DNA of 64,000 nucleotides, taken from Actinoplanes utahensis (GTDB lineage Bacteria > Actinomycetota > Actinomycetes > Mycobacteriales > Micromonosporaceae). Within the stretch, counting starts at the first letter, position 1; every line of letters begins with the position of its first letter. Made by a program: the position numbers and the translations under genes. Positions 33,365 to 42,231 of the stretch are shown here, one piece after another. The notes below the pieces were generated by a model. That model was not told the origin of the DNA. It saw nothing but the letters and a program-made list of their open reading frames with translations, and made no database searches. Location of the stretch: contig NZ_BOMZ01000012.1 of NCBI RefSeq assembly GCF_016862455.1, positions 1 through 64,000 on the forward strand. The letters run 5' to 3'.

Positions 33365-34447
33365 ATGGTGCGGTGGCGGTCGGGAACAGTGCAGTCGGTG
33401 CGGCGCGGCTGGCACGGCGCCGTGGAACTCGACGTGACGACCGGCGACGGCCCGATGCGCGCCCTCGCCTACCCGCACCTGGTCGGCACCCCGCAACCCG
33501 GCGACCGGGTGCTGCTCAACGTCGGTGCGCTGGTGATGGGTCTGGGCACCGGCGGGTACGCGCTGGTCGTCGCGCTGCCCGACCGGCTGCCCGCCGACCC
33601 GCCCGACGACGGCACCGACCGCGGCCACGGCCACCTGGTCAAAGCCCGCTACACCCCGCTGCAGCCGATCCTGCTCGGCGTCGACGAGGAGGCGTCCCCA
33701 CACCGGGCCGTCCTGGCTGCCGCCGAGTCGATCGACGGGATGCCGGTGGTCACCGCCGACCTGCACTCGGCGCTGCCGGCGATCCTGGCCGGGATCCACG
33801 CCGACCGGCCGAACGCCCGGGTGGCCTACCTGATGACCGACGGCGGGGCGCTGCCCGCCTGGTTCTCCCGCACCCTGGACGGACTGCGCGGCCACCTGGC
33901 CGGGACGATCACCACCGGCCAGGCGTTCGGCGGCGATCTGGAGGCCGGCACCGTGCACACCGGGCTGCTGGCCGCCCGGCACGTGCTGCACGCCGACGTG
34001 ACGATCGTCGCGCAGGGCCCCGGCAACCTCGGGACCGGCACCACCTGGGGGTTCTCCGGGGTGGCGCTGGGGGAGGCGGTCAACGCGGTGGCGGTGCTCG
34101 GCGGCCGGCCGGTCGGGTCGCTGCGGATCTCCGACGGCGACGGGCGGGAGCGGCACCGCGGGGTGTCGCATCACAGCCTGACGGCGTACGGGAAGGTCGC
34201 TCTCGCCGCCGCCGACCTGCCGGTGCCGGACGGCCTCGACCCCGCCCTGGCCACGGCGGTCGACGCCGCGCTCGCCCCGCTGTCCGGGCGGCACCGCGTG
34301 GTCCGTGTCGCCACCGACGGCCTCGACGCGGCCCTGCGCGCCTGCCCGGTCCCACTGTCCACCATGGGCCGCAAGCTGGACCAGGACCACGGCTACTTCC
34401 TGGCCGCCGCCGCGGCCGGCCGGCACGCCGCCGCGCTGCTGACCTGA
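33365..34447 (+). CDS. DUF3866 family protein
   Basis: A 360-residue cytoplasmic protein. It matches the actinobacterial DUF3866 pattern: an N-terminal beta-rich region (WRSGTVQSV...GDRVLLNVGA), a central VAYLMTDGGALPAWFSRT, an AQGPGNLGTGTTWGFSG motif and a SHHSLTAYGK segment. The role is unknown. The gene starts 10 bases after the CDF gene and is probably co-transcribed with it. Its stop codon lies in the first unit of a 49-bp tandem-repeat array, which may have arisen by duplication of this 3' end. Confidence 0.88.
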   Translation: MVRWRSGTVQSVRRGWHGAVELDVTTGDGPMRALAYPHLVGTPQPGDRVLLNVGALVMGLGTGGYALVVALPDRLPADPPDDGTDRGHGHLVKARYTPLQPILLGVDEEASPHRAVLAAAESIDGMPVVTADLHSALPAILAGIHADRPNARVAYLMTDGGALPAWFSRTLDGLRGHLAGTITTGQAFGGDLEAGTVHTGLLAARHVLHADVTIVAQGPGNLGTGTTWGFSGVALGEAVNAVAVLGGRPVGSLRISDGDGRERHRGVSHHSLTAYGKVALAAADLPVPDGLDPALATAVDAALAPLSGRHRVVRVATDGLDAALRACPVPLSTMGRKLDQDHGYFLAAAAAGRHAAALLT

Positions 34448-34636
34448 CGGGCCTCCCGCTCAGGGCGGCCGGCATGCCGCCACACTGCCGACCTGACACG
34501 TCTCCCCCTCAGGGCCGCCGTCATGCCGCCGCGCTACCGACCTGACACGTCTCCCCCTCAGGGCGGCCCTCATGCCGCCGCGCTACTGACCTGACGGGCC
34601 TCCCGCTCCCGGCGGGCCGTCACGCCGCCGCGGCGC
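34441..34636. repeat. 49-bp imperfect tandem repeat, four units
   Basis: Units begin at 34441, 34490, 34539 and 34588, all 49 bases apart. Each opens with GACCTGAC and contains a CTCAGGGCGGCC-like block and a CATGCCGCC block. The first unit overlaps the last codons and the TGA of the DUF3866 gene. The last unit runs over the stop of the convergent diguanylate cyclase gene. There are no spacers, so it is not a CRISPR. The middle 170 bases hold no gene. Confidence 0.9.
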
Positions 34637-36092
34637 CGGCCCGGTCGTTCGGGGCGACCTCGATGCGGTTGCGGCCGGCCGCCTTGGCGGCGTAGAGCGC
34701 CGTGTCGGCCCGGGTGAGCAGCTCGTCGGAGGTCTCGGTGGAGTTCCAGACGGCGAGACCGGCCGAGAACGTCTGCCCGGACGGGGTCGCCGTCAGCGCC
34801 CGGGTCAGCACCCGCACGCCGTCCCCGGCGCCCGCCGCCGGCAGCAGCACCACGAACTCCTCACCGCCGTACCGGGCGATGACGTCGACGTCACGCAGGG
34901 CCGCATGCCACGCCGCGCTCGCCTCCTTGAGCAGCCGGTCCCCCGCCGGGTGCCCGTACGTGTCGTTGTAGCTCTTGAAGTGGTCCAGGTCGAGGATCGC
35001 CACCGCGACCGGCAGGCCGTCGCGGCGGGCCCGTTCCAGAGCGCGGGGCAGCTCGTCGTTCCAGGCGCGGCGGTTCGGCAGCCCGGTCAGCTCGTCCGAG
35101 CGGGCCAGCGCGCGGACCTGCCGCGCCTGCGTCTCCACCTCCCGGATCAGCAGCGCCATCCGGGCCACGACCAGCAGGAACAGGGTGGCCGAGCAGAACG
35201 CGATACTCCAGCCGTCGGACACCGTGCCGGACGCGGTCTGCGCGGCCAGCACCGCCGGCGCGATCAGTGAGGCGCCGGTCAGCAGGGTCAGCAGACCGGT
35301 GCCGAGACTGGCCGGGCGGGCGTCCGTGGGACCGGCCACCGCGCGGGCGCCGGGATGCAGCGCCGCCACCCCGAACAGCAGGAACGCGACCAGGAACACC
35401 GACTCCAAGGCGCGGGAGAACCACGGGGTGCCGATCAGCACGGTGCCGGTGTCGCCCAGGTTGTCCAGGATCACCCAGGCGCTGTCGCCGATCAGAAAGG
35501 CCGCCAGTGAGCCGGTGAGCCACCAGAACGGCGCGCCGCGGCTGCCCCCACTGCGCAGCAGCCGGGTGGTCGCCGCGAGGAGCAGGACATCCCCGATCGG
35601 GTACGCCACCTGAGTCGCGTGGGCCGCCCGGTCCATCGGATCGCCCAGATTCACCGGGGCGATCACATAGACCCAGGCCAGCAGCCCGAACCCGGTGGTG
35701 ATGGTGGCCGCGTCGACGAGCGCCGCCCAGTCCCGGCGCGGGTTGCGGCGCCGGATCAGCACGATCAGGCCGGCCGCGCACGCCGGATAGAGGCCGAGGA
35801 AGAACGGGTCGGCCGGGGTCGGCAGGTCGACCAGCCCGTACCGTTCGGCGGCGACCGCGGCGACACCGATGCCGGTGGCGTTGCTGAACACCCCGGCGGC
35901 GAACAGCCACCAGGGCAGCCGGTCCCGGCGCGGCATCCGGTGCGCGCCGATCAGGATCGCGGCGACACCGGTCCAGCCGATCGCCACCTGCATGACGGTC
36001 GGCCACCACCCGCCTTCGGGCAGAAACTGGTACGTGATCAGGGCGAGGACCGCCACCATCACGTACGTCCTCGCGATTCGCTGCTCCGGCAC
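34620..36092 (-). CDS. Membrane diguanylate cyclase (GGDEF)
   Basis: A 490-residue protein. Residues 1-320 form about nine membrane helices, a possible ligand-sensing domain. A short linker helix (REVETQARQVRALARSDE) leads to a GGDEF domain (about 330-485). The active site is GGEEF, and an RDVD five residues before it matches the RxxD product-inhibition site, so both catalysis and feedback control look intact. It makes cyclic di-GMP. The start is uncertain: GTG 36092 gives a basic N terminus, GTG 36110 and ATG 36059 are alternatives. It lies between pafA and pafB, with tandem-repeat arrays on both sides. Confidence 0.9.
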   Translation of the reverse strand: MPEQRIARTYVMVAVLALITYQFLPEGGWWPTVMQVAIGWTGVAAILIGAHRMPRRDRLPWWLFAAGVFSNATGIGVAAVAAERYGLVDLPTPADPFFLGLYPACAAGLIVLIRRRNPRRDWAALVDAATITTGFGLLAWVYVIAPVNLGDPMDRAAHATQVAYPIGDVLLLAATTRLLRSGGSRGAPFWWLTGSLAAFLIGDSAWVILDNLGDTGTVLIGTPWFSRALESVFLVAFLLFGVAALHPGARAVAGPTDARPASLGTGLLTLLTGASLIAPAVLAAQTASGTVSDGWSIAFCSATLFLLVVARMALLIREVETQARQVRALARSDELTGLPNRRAWNDELPRALERARRDGLPVAVAILDLDHFKSYNDTYGHPAGDRLLKEASAAWHAALRDVDVIARYGGEEFVVLLPAAGAGDGVRVLTRALTATPSGQTFSAGLAVWNSTETSDELLTRADTALYAAKAAGRNRIEVAPNDRAGAAAA

Positions 36093-36191
36093 CCCCTCAG
36101 GAGACGACACCGAGGGGACAGGCGGGTTCGCCGTCCGGGTGCGGGCCGGTTGCCGCTCGCCTTCCGCATCCCGCCGCCGTCTCCACCCGAC

Positions 36192-36350
36192 GGCTGCACC
36201 CGCGGCTGAGATCAGCTGGTGACGATCCCGGCGGCTGCACCCGCGGCCGGGCTCAGCTCGTGACGATCCCGGCGGCTGCACCCGCGGCCGAGATCAGCTC
36301 GTGACGATCCCGGCGGCTGCACCCGCGGCCGGGCTCAGCTCGTGACGATC
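36192..36350. repeat. 41-bp tandem repeat, about 3.9 units
   Basis: Units begin at 36192, 36233, 36274 and 36315, exactly 41 bases apart. Each starts GGCTGCACCCGCGG and contains a CAGCTCGTGACGATCCC block with few changes. The last unit covers the final codons and stop (36335) of the small membrane protein gene. The array therefore looks like repeated duplication of that gene's 3' end toward the diguanylate cyclase gene, whose upstream region it fills. Confidence 0.9.
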
Positions 36351-36535
36351 AGATAGGCCCAGCCGGCCAGCAGCAGGCCCAGGATCGCCGCCAGCACCCA
36401 GGTCGGCACCTTGTGGCCGCCGGCCCGGTCGCGCTGGATCTGCCGGAACACCCGCTCCCGGCGGCGCTCCAGACGCCGCCAGCGGATCTCGGACTCGGAG
36501 CGCTCGGGCGGTTCGGGCTGGCCGGGCATCGTCAT
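36335..36535 (-). CDS. Small membrane protein after pafA
   Basis: A 66-residue protein. The first 45 residues are highly charged (RRLERRRERVFRQIQRD) and probably helical and cytoplasmic; one C-terminal membrane helix follows (VPTWVLAAILGLLLAGWAYLIVTS). This is a tail-anchored layout. The ATG is 23 bases after the pafA stop, so it should be co-transcribed with pafA. I do not recognise a family. Confidence 0.75.
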   Translation of the reverse strand: MTMPGQPEPPERSESEIRWRRLERRRERVFRQIQRDRAGGHKVPTWVLAAILGLLLAGWAYLIVTS

Positions 36536-36558
36536 GGCCCGGCCAGCCTATCGCGGAA

Positions 36559-37917
36559 TCACATGCTGGCGATCAGGCGCTCCACCCGCTCGTCGTAGGC
36601 CCGGAACGGGTCCTTGCAGAGCACGGTGCGCTGGGCCTGGTCGTTCAGCTTCAGGTGCACCCAGTCGACGGTGAAGTCGCGGCGCTTCTCCTGGGCGTGC
36701 TTGATGAACTCGCCGCGCAGCCGGGCCCGGGTGGTCTGCGGCGGCGTCTCCTTCGCCTCGAAGATCTGCAGGTCGTTGGCGATCCGGTCGACCTGCTTGC
36801 GCTTCTCCATCAGCGCGTAGAGGCCACGGCCCCGGCGCACGTCGTGGTAGGCCAGGTCGAGCTGCGCGATCCGCGGGTGCGACATCGGGATGTCGTGCTT
36901 GGCCTGGTAGCGCTCGATCAGCTTGTATTTCGACACCCAGTCGATCTCGCGGGACACCGGGTCCAGGTCGCCGCTCTCGATCGCGTTGAGCACCCGGCCC
37001 CACAGCTCGACGACCCGCTTGGCGACCGGGTCGCCGCCCCGGCGCTCGACGAACTCGGTGGCCTTCGCCAGGTACTCCTGCTGGATCTCCAGCGCGGAGA
37101 CCTCCTTGTTGTTCGCCAGACGGATCTTGCGACGGCCGGTGACGTCGTGGCTGACCTCGCGGATCGCCCGGATCGGGTTCTCCAGGGTGAGGTCGCGCAT
37201 CACCACGCCCGCCTCGATCATGCGGAGCACGATGTCGGCACTGCCCACCTTCAGCAGGGTGGTGACCTCGTTCATGTTGGAGTCGCCGACGATCACGTGG
37301 AGGCGCCGGTACCGCTCGGCGTCGGCGTGCGGCTCGTCGCGGGTGTTGATGATCGGCCGGGATCGGGTCGTCGCGCTGGAGACGCCCTCCCAGATGTGCT
37401 CGGCCCGCTGGGACAGGCAGAACACCGCCCCGCGCGGGGTCTGCAGCACCTTGCCGGCGCCGCAGATCAGCTGCCGGGTCACCAGGAACGGGATCAGCAC
37501 GTCAGCGAGCCGGCCGAACTCGCCGTGCCTGCTGACCAGGTAGTTCTCGTGGCAACCATACGAGTTGCCGGCGGAGTCGGTGTTGTTCTTGAAGAGGTAG
37601 ATCTCCCCGGCGATGCCCTCGTCGTGCAGACGCTTCTCCGCGTCGACGAGCAGGCCTTCCAGGATCCGCTCGCCGGCCCGGTCGTGGGCGACCAGATCGG
37701 TGACGGAGTCGCATTCGGGGGTCGCGTACTCAGGGTGGGAACCGACGTCGAGGTAGAGACGGGCGCCGTTACGGAGAAAGACGTTGCTGCTGCGTCCCCA
37801 GGACACCACTCGGCGGAACAGGTAGCGGGCCACCTCGTCCGGAGACAGCCGCCGCTGCCCCCGATAGGTGCACGTGACTCCGTACTCGGTCTCGAGGCCG
37901 AAAATTCGCCGTTCCAT
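36559..37917 (-). CDS. pafA: Pup-protein ligase PafA
   Basis: A 452-residue carboxylate-amine ligase of the Dop/PafA family. It attaches the C-terminal glutamate of Pup to substrate lysines using ATP, marking proteins for the proteasome. Evidence: start [14 protein letters not shown] with metal-binding E9, [15 protein letters not shown] with the catalytic base D57, [20 protein letters not shown] and [20 protein letters not shown]. It lacks the extra loop that Dop has after the N terminus. The length is normal. A 21-bp perfect hairpin separates it from prcA, so it may have its own promoter. Confidence 0.97.
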   Translation of the reverse strand: MERRIFGLETEYGVTCTYRGQRRLSPDEVARYLFRRVVSWGRSSNVFLRNGARLYLDVGSHPEYATPECDSVTDLVAHDRAGERILEGLLVDAEKRLHDEGIAGEIYLFKNNTDSAGNSYGCHENYLVSRHGEFGRLADVLIPFLVTRQLICGAGKVLQTPRGAVFCLSQRAEHIWEGVSSATTRSRPIINTRDEPHADAERYRRLHVIVGDSNMNEVTTLLKVGSADIVLRMIEAGVVMRDLTLENPIRAIREVSHDVTGRRKIRLANNKEVSALEIQQEYLAKATEFVERRGGDPVAKRVVELWGRVLNAIESGDLDPVSREIDWVSKYKLIERYQAKHDIPMSHPRIAQLDLAYHDVRRGRGLYALMEKRKQVDRIANDLQIFEAKETPPQTTRARLRGEFIKHAQEKRRDFTVDWVHLKLNDQAQRTVLCKDPFRAYDERVERLIASM

Positions 37918-37970
37918 GTCGAAACACTACCGGTAAGGACCGGTTAAGTGGCACCCACAATCGGGCTTTC

Positions 37971-38015
37971 CATGATTGCGGGGCGTGTTCCGGCGGAACA
38001 CGCCCCGCAATCATG
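37971..38015. terminator. Perfect 21-bp hairpin between prcA and pafA
   Basis: CATGATTGCGGGGCGTGTTCC pairs exactly with its complement at 37995-38015 across a three-base loop (GGC). It lies seven bases past the prcA stop and 53 bases before the pafA start. No U-tract follows on the minus strand. It most likely ends or attenuates the pup-proteasome transcript before pafA. The arms begin and end with the palindromic ATGAT/ATCAT. Confidence 0.75.
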
Positions 38016-38022
38016 ATCCGCC

Positions 38023-38829
38023 TTACTTGTCGGTGCCCTCGGTGTCCTCCGACGCCGCCGAGATCGTCGGCTTCGCCTCGGCCGGAGCCGGGGGCGCCGC
38101 GTCGACGTCACCGAGATCGGCCTCCGGCACCGACTCGTGGCCGAGCAGCGTGGTCAGCGCGGCCCCGGTGATCCGCCGGAACGCCCGGCCCGGCCGCCGC
38201 CGGTCCAGCACGGCCACCTCCAGCTGCTTGGCCTCCAGGGTGCGCGCCTGGCCGTTCTCGCCGCCCACGCTGCCGAGCGCCTCCCGGGCCAGCGTCAGCG
38301 CCGCCAACAGCTCCGCCGACGCGTCATGCCGCTCCCGCAGCACGTTCGCGATCGCCTCGGCCTGGCCGCCCATCGCCATGAAACCGGGCTCGTCCATGAC
38401 CGAGCCGTCGTAGGTGATCCGGTACAGCTCGTCGGCCTCCGGCGTCGCGCCGACCTGCGCGACGCAGATCTCCACCTCGTACGGCTTCTGCGTCTCCGAG
38501 AAGATCGCACCGAGCGTCTGCGTGTACGTGTTGGCGAGCGCCCGGGCCGTCACGTCACGCCGGTCGTAGCTGAGACCGACCATGTCGGCCATCCGCACAC
38601 CGCCACGGCGCAGCGCCTCGAACTCGTTGTAGCGCCCCACCGCCGCGAACGCGATCTTGTCGTAGATCTCGCTGATCTTCCGCAGGGTGGTGATGTTCTC
38701 GGCGACCAGCAGGATGCCGCCCTCGTAGGTGAGCACCACGGCCGACCGGCCGCGGGCGATGCCCTTGCGGGCGTACTCCGAGCGGTCCCGCTGGACCTGC
38801 TCGGGTGATGCATAGAACTGCATGGCCAC
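38023..38829 (-). CDS. prcA: Proteasome alpha subunit PrcA
   Basis: A 268-residue alpha-type subunit of the actinobacterial 20S proteasome; seven copies form each outer ring and gate. Evidence: [12 protein letters not shown] terminus, [44 protein letters not shown] and [22 protein letters not shown] Glu/Ala-rich tail (about 235-268) is typical. The GTG at 38829 fits best with a GAGAGAGG site upstream; an ATG two codons later is an option. It follows prcB by 32 bases. ARC/Mpa docks on this ring. Confidence 0.97.
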   Translation of the reverse strand: MAMQFYASPEQVQRDRSEYARKGIARGRSAVVLTYEGGILLVAENITTLRKISEIYDKIAFAAVGRYNEFEALRRGGVRMADMVGLSYDRRDVTARALANTYTQTLGAIFSETQKPYEVEICVAQVGATPEADELYRITYDGSVMDEPGFMAMGGQAEAIANVLRERHDASAELLAALTLAREALGSVGGENGQARTLEAKQLEVAVLDRRRPGRAFRRITGAALTTLLGHESVPEADLGDVDAAPPAPAEAKPTISAASEDTEGTDK

Positions 38830-38861
38830 AGGTGGCTACCTCTCTCTCCTCGACGCGCGGG

Positions 38862-39701
38862 TCAGCCGCCCGGGTTCTCCATACGCCCCGCGACGACCCG
38901 CTCGGCCACCGTGGTGATCTCTTCGTCGCTGAGCCGGTGAGTGCCGTTCGCCGTCGCGGTCATCACGACCGGGTAGATCTTGCGGGTGACGTCCGGCCCG
39001 CCGGTCGCGGTGTCGTCGTCGGCCGCGTCGTACAGCGCCTCGACCGCCAGGTTGATCGCGTCGCCGGTGCTCAGGCCGGCCCGGTACCGCTTCTTCAGCG
39101 CCGACTTGGCGAACAGCGAACCCGACCCGATCGCCTCGTAGCCGGTCTCCTCGTAGAGCCCGCCGGCCACGTCGAAGCTGAAGATCCGGCCGGCACGCGC
39201 CGTGTCACCCGGCGCCAGGTCGAACCCGGCGAACAGCGGGACCACGGCCAGGCCCTGCATCGCCGCGCCCAGGTTGCCGCGCACCATCGCGGCCAGCCGG
39301 TTCGCCTTACCGTCGAGCGAGAGCATCGCGCCCTCGATCTTCTCGTAGTGCTCGAGCTCCACCTGGAACAGACGGATCAGCTCGATGCCGATGCCCGCGG
39401 TGCCGGCGATGCCGATCAGCGAGTAGGCGTCGGCGGGGTGCACCTTCTTGATGTCCCGGCTGGCGATGAGGTTGCCCATGGTCGCCCGGCGGTCACCGGC
39501 CATCACCACACCCTCGGCCGTCGCGATCGCGACGATCGTGGTGCCGTGCGGCGCGATGTCCGCGGACAGGCCGGGCGGAAGCGGCCGGCGTCCCGGAAGC
39601 AGCTCCGGGGCGGCCTGGCTCAGGAACTGCGTGAAGGAGGACGTCCCCGTGCTGGTGAAGAAATCCGGTAGACGCCCGGATGGATCAAAGCCCGTCGCCA
39701 C
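38862..39701 (-). CDS. prcB: Proteasome beta subunit PrcB
   Basis: A 279-residue catalytic subunit. A 53-residue propeptide ends in HG, and T54 of TTIVAIA is the predicted N-terminal nucleophile released on assembly. [20 protein letters not shown] and [16 protein letters not shown] are conserved. The GTG at 39701 gives the family opening [14 protein letters not shown] and has AAAGGA upstream; the open frame continues to 39935 only as a shadow of the endonuclease frame. The first 82 bases overlap the 3' end of that endonuclease frame. Confidence 0.96.
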   Translation of the reverse strand: MATGFDPSGRLPDFFTSTGTSSFTQFLSQAAPELLPGRRPLPPGLSADIAPHGTTIVAIATAEGVVMAGDRRATMGNLIASRDIKKVHPADAYSLIGIAGTAGIGIELIRLFQVELEHYEKIEGAMLSLDGKANRLAAMVRGNLGAAMQGLAVVPLFAGFDLAPGDTARAGRIFSFDVAGGLYEETGYEAIGSGSLFAKSALKKRYRAGLSTGDAINLAVEALYDAADDDTATGGPDVTRKIYPVVMTATANGTHRLSDEEITTVAERVVAGRMENPGG

Positions 39702-40156
39702 GTGGTTCCTTTCAGGTACGTAATCGCGCCGGCGAGGAGAACCGGGTCGTCCCGGAACTGCCCCAGACCGCCGTTGCAGTTGAAGCACAATATCCCGCGC
39801 ACCCCACCGGTGCGATGATCGTGATCTACGTGTTGCGGGTCGGCCGCGCCACAGATGGCGCAGACATCCCCCTGCTCCGCGAGAAGCGCGTCGACCTCCG
39901 CCTGGCCGATGCCATACCTCTGGCGCGGGTGACACTCCCGGTTGCCACCGGATAGCCGCTGCCTGGTCTCGTTACCGCGCGCGTTGCGGCACGGCTTGCA
40001 GTACCTGCCACGGCCACCCGTGTCGTTACGACTGCGGGGAAACTCGGCCGACGCCTTCGTCTCCCCGCAGTCCGGACAGCAGCGGTGCCTCTCGGGAACA
40101 ACCCTGCTCTGTGGACCTTCCGACCCAGCGGCATGTCCGTTTAGCGAACTATGCCC
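39620..40156 (-). CDS. Endonuclease VII-like frame with no start codon
   Basis: An open frame encoding a recombination-endonuclease-VII-type HNH protein: a zinc-ribbon [16 protein letters not shown]...YCKPCRN, a linker [20 protein letters not shown], and the HNH core [19 protein letters not shown]...[18 protein letters not shown] gene of this kind lies between pup and prcB in other actinobacteria. Between the pup stop and the first ribbon Cys there is no ATG, GTG, TTG or CTG in this frame; the frame continues open through pup, in the -1 frame, up to an ATG at 40411. It may be frameshifted, made by a -1 frameshift on pup, or damaged. The coordinates give the open stretch after pup. Confidence 0.6.
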   Translation of the reverse strand, partial: GHSSLNGHAAGSEGPQSRVVPERHRCCPDCGETKASAEFPRSRNDTGGRGRYCKPCRNARGNETRQRLSGGNRECHPRQRYGIGQAEVDALLAEQGDVCAICGAADPQHVDHDHRTGGVRGILCFNCNGGLGQFRDDPVLLAGAITYLKGTTWRRALIHPGVYRISSPARGRPPSRSS

Positions 40157-40371
40157 TACTGTCCGCCTTTTTGTACGTATCCGCGGACGAATTCCTCGGC
40201 GTTCTCCTCCAGGACGGAGTCGATCTCGTCCAGGAGGTCGTCGACGTCCTCGGTGATCTCCGCGACCCGCTCGGCGACCTCGGGATTGGCCTCGACGGTG
40301 ACGTCCTCGATCTCCTGGTCGCTCGAGCCCTTGCTGCTCTGCGACTGACCACCTGTGTCTCGGGTTGCCAT
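40156..40371 (-). CDS. pup: Prokaryotic ubiquitin-like protein Pup
   Basis: A 71-residue, acidic, mostly disordered protein ending in GGQ. The C-terminal Gln is deamidated to Glu by Dop and then joined to lysines of targets by PafA. The helix that binds the ARC/Mpa coiled coil (about 30-55, VAERVAEITEDVDDLLDEIDSVL) is clear. The ATG has GGGGGA upstream. The last codons (GTA CAA AAA GGC GGA) are A-rich and use codons rare in this window; they contain an A5 run at 40168-40172 next to the stop. Confidence 0.97.
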   Translation of the reverse strand: MATRDTGGQSQSSKGSSDQEIEDVTVEANPEVAERVAEITEDVDDLLDEIDSVLEENAEEFVRGYVQKGGQ

Positions 40372-40469
40372 GGATGTCCCCCTTCTGAAGCCACCCGAAG
40401 TCCTGCAACATCGGGTTGGAAAAAACCTACCTCGCACCTGTGACGAAACGGCCCGCCGGAACGGGTGTT

Positions 40470-41990
40470 TTATTGCCGGCTCGTGATCACCTCGAGCAGA
40501 TCCTTCGCGCTCTCGCACGTGTCGAAGAGCGCGCCGACGTGCTTCCTGGTGCCCCGCTCCGGCTCCATCATGGGGACCCGGACCAGCGACTCGCGGCCCA
40601 CGTCGAAGATGACCGAGTCCCAGCTGGCGGCGACCACTTCGGAGGCGTACTGCGCGAGGCAGCGGCCACGGAAGTAGGCGCGGGTGTCCTCCGGCGGCTC
40701 GTACATCGCCCGCTGAGTGTCGTCCGGGTCGAGCAGGGTCTGCATCGACCCGCGGGCGACGAGCCGGTGGTAGAGGCCCTTCTCCGGGCGCACGTCGGAA
40801 TACTGGAGGTCGACGAGCTGAAGCTTGGGCGAGGACCAGGCCAGGCTCTCCCGCTCCCGGTAACCCTCCAGCAGACGCAGCTTGGCCACCCAGTCCAGGG
40901 TGTCGGAACAGAGCATCGGGTCGCGGCCGAGCTTGTCCAGCACGTCCTCCCAGCGATCCATGACGTCCGCGGTCTGCTCGTCCACGTCGGCGCCGTACCG
41001 CTCGTCGACGAACTGGCGGGCCCGCTCGTAGTACGCCCACTGCAGGTCCAGGGCGGTCAGCCGGCGGCCGTCACGCAGTCGCATGAGGTGCTTGAGCGAC
41101 GGGTCGTGGCTGACCGCCTTGAGCTCGCTCACCGGGTCGGCGATGCCGAGCTCGCCGGTGAACACCTTCTCCTCGATCATGTTGAGGATCAGGGCGGTGG
41201 TGCCGGCCTTGAGGTAGGTGGAGATCTCCGACAGGTTGGCGTCGCCGATGATCACGTGCAGGCGGCGGTACTTGTCGGCGTCGGCGTGCGGCTCGTCCCG
41301 GGTGTTGATGATCGGCCGCTTGAGGGTCGTCTCCAGGCCGACCTCGACCTCGAAGAAGTCGGCCCGCGAGGAGATCTGGAAGCCGGCGCCGCTGCCGTCC
41401 TGCCCGATGCCGACCCGGCCGGCGCCGCAGAAGATCTGCCGGGTCACGAAGAACGGGGTGAGGTGGGCGACGATGTCGGCGAACGCGGTCTGGCGCCGCA
41501 TCAGGTAGTTCTCGTGGGCCCCGTACGACGCGCCCTTGTTGTCGGTGTTGTTCTTGTAGAGCTGGATGCGGTGCGTGCCGGGGATGGTGGCGGCACGGCG
41601 CGACGCCTCGGCCATCACCCGCTCACCGGCCTTGTCCCACTTGACCACGTCGAGGGGGTTGGTGACCTCGGGAGTGCTGTACTCCGGGTGGGCGTGGTCG
41701 ACGTAGAGGCGGGCGCCGTTGGTCAGTATCACGTTGGCGAGGCCGAGATCCTCGTCGGCGAGGGCCTCGGCGGGATCGTAGGCGGCGCCGGAGTAGGTGA
41801 AACCGCGGGCGTCGCGCAGCGGCGACTCCTCCTCGTAGTCCCAGCGGGCCCGGCCTTTGCTGCTGAGCTCAGGACGGGCGCCGTAGGCGTTGACCACCTG
41901 GGACGACGTGACCATCGGATTGGCGCCGGGCTGCCCGGGAACCGAAATGCCGTACTCGACCTCGGACCCCATAATCCGTCGAACGCTCAT
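40470..41990 (-). CDS. dop: Deamidase/depupylase Dop
   Basis: A 506-residue homologue of PafA. It converts the C-terminal Gln of Pup to Glu and removes Pup from conjugates. Evidence: [16 protein letters not shown] (metal-binding E10), the Dop-specific loop (about 40-80, [18 protein letters not shown]), [14 protein letters not shown] with D98, [21 protein letters not shown] and [20 protein letters not shown]. The loop and length set it apart from PafA. Start ATG at 41990, preceded by AGGGTGG. It is followed 98 bases later by pup. Confidence 0.97.
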   Translation of the reverse strand: MSVRRIMGSEVEYGISVPGQPGANPMVTSSQVVNAYGARPELSSKGRARWDYEEESPLRDARGFTYSGAAYDPAEALADEDLGLANVILTNGARLYVDHAHPEYSTPEVTNPLDVVKWDKAGERVMAEASRRAATIPGTHRIQLYKNNTDNKGASYGAHENYLMRRQTAFADIVAHLTPFFVTRQIFCGAGRVGIGQDGSGAGFQISSRADFFEVEVGLETTLKRPIINTRDEPHADADKYRRLHVIIGDANLSEISTYLKAGTTALILNMIEEKVFTGELGIADPVSELKAVSHDPSLKHLMRLRDGRRLTALDLQWAYYERARQFVDERYGADVDEQTADVMDRWEDVLDKLGRDPMLCSDTLDWVAKLRLLEGYRERESLAWSSPKLQLVDLQYSDVRPEKGLYHRLVARGSMQTLLDPDDTQRAMYEPPEDTRAYFRGRCLAQYASEVVAASWDSVIFDVGRESLVRVPMMEPERGTRKHVGALFDTCESAKDLLEVITSRQ

Positions 41991-42187
41991 GCGACCACCC
42001 TGTCCGCCACGAAGCCAAGCCTGCTCATGCATCGAGCCTAGACGCTCTCGTATCGCTTTCCGAAGCTGCCTGTGTGCGCGCCGGTACCTTGCGTGGCGAG
42101 TTTGATCACCGTGGCGTGGGCGGGCATGGTCCTGAGCGGGGGGTTTCACCCGTCGATGCACGCGCGGGTCCGCGCGAATGATGCGAA

Positions 42188-42218
42188 GCGGGGCTGGAGG
42201 GAGACCCTCCAGCCCCGC
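42188..42218 (-). terminator. Hairpin terminator after arc
   Basis: GCGGGGCTGGAGGG pairs perfectly with CCCTCCAGCCCCGC across a three-base loop (AGA), 14 bases past the arc stop. It should end the arc transcript, so dop and pup are probably driven by a promoter in 41991-42187. Confidence 0.85.
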
Positions 42219-42231
42219 GTCACGGTGCCTG

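Noticed and set aside
34441-36350. CRISPR array
   Set aside because: The 49-bp and 41-bp units are contiguous, without unique spacers, and no cas gene is near.
39826-40134. Alternative 102-residue frame starting at the only ATG after pup
   Set aside because: It lacks the Cys and HNH motifs that are clear in the -1 frame and is Arg/Ala/Thr-rich; it is noted only as a possible start before a frameshift.
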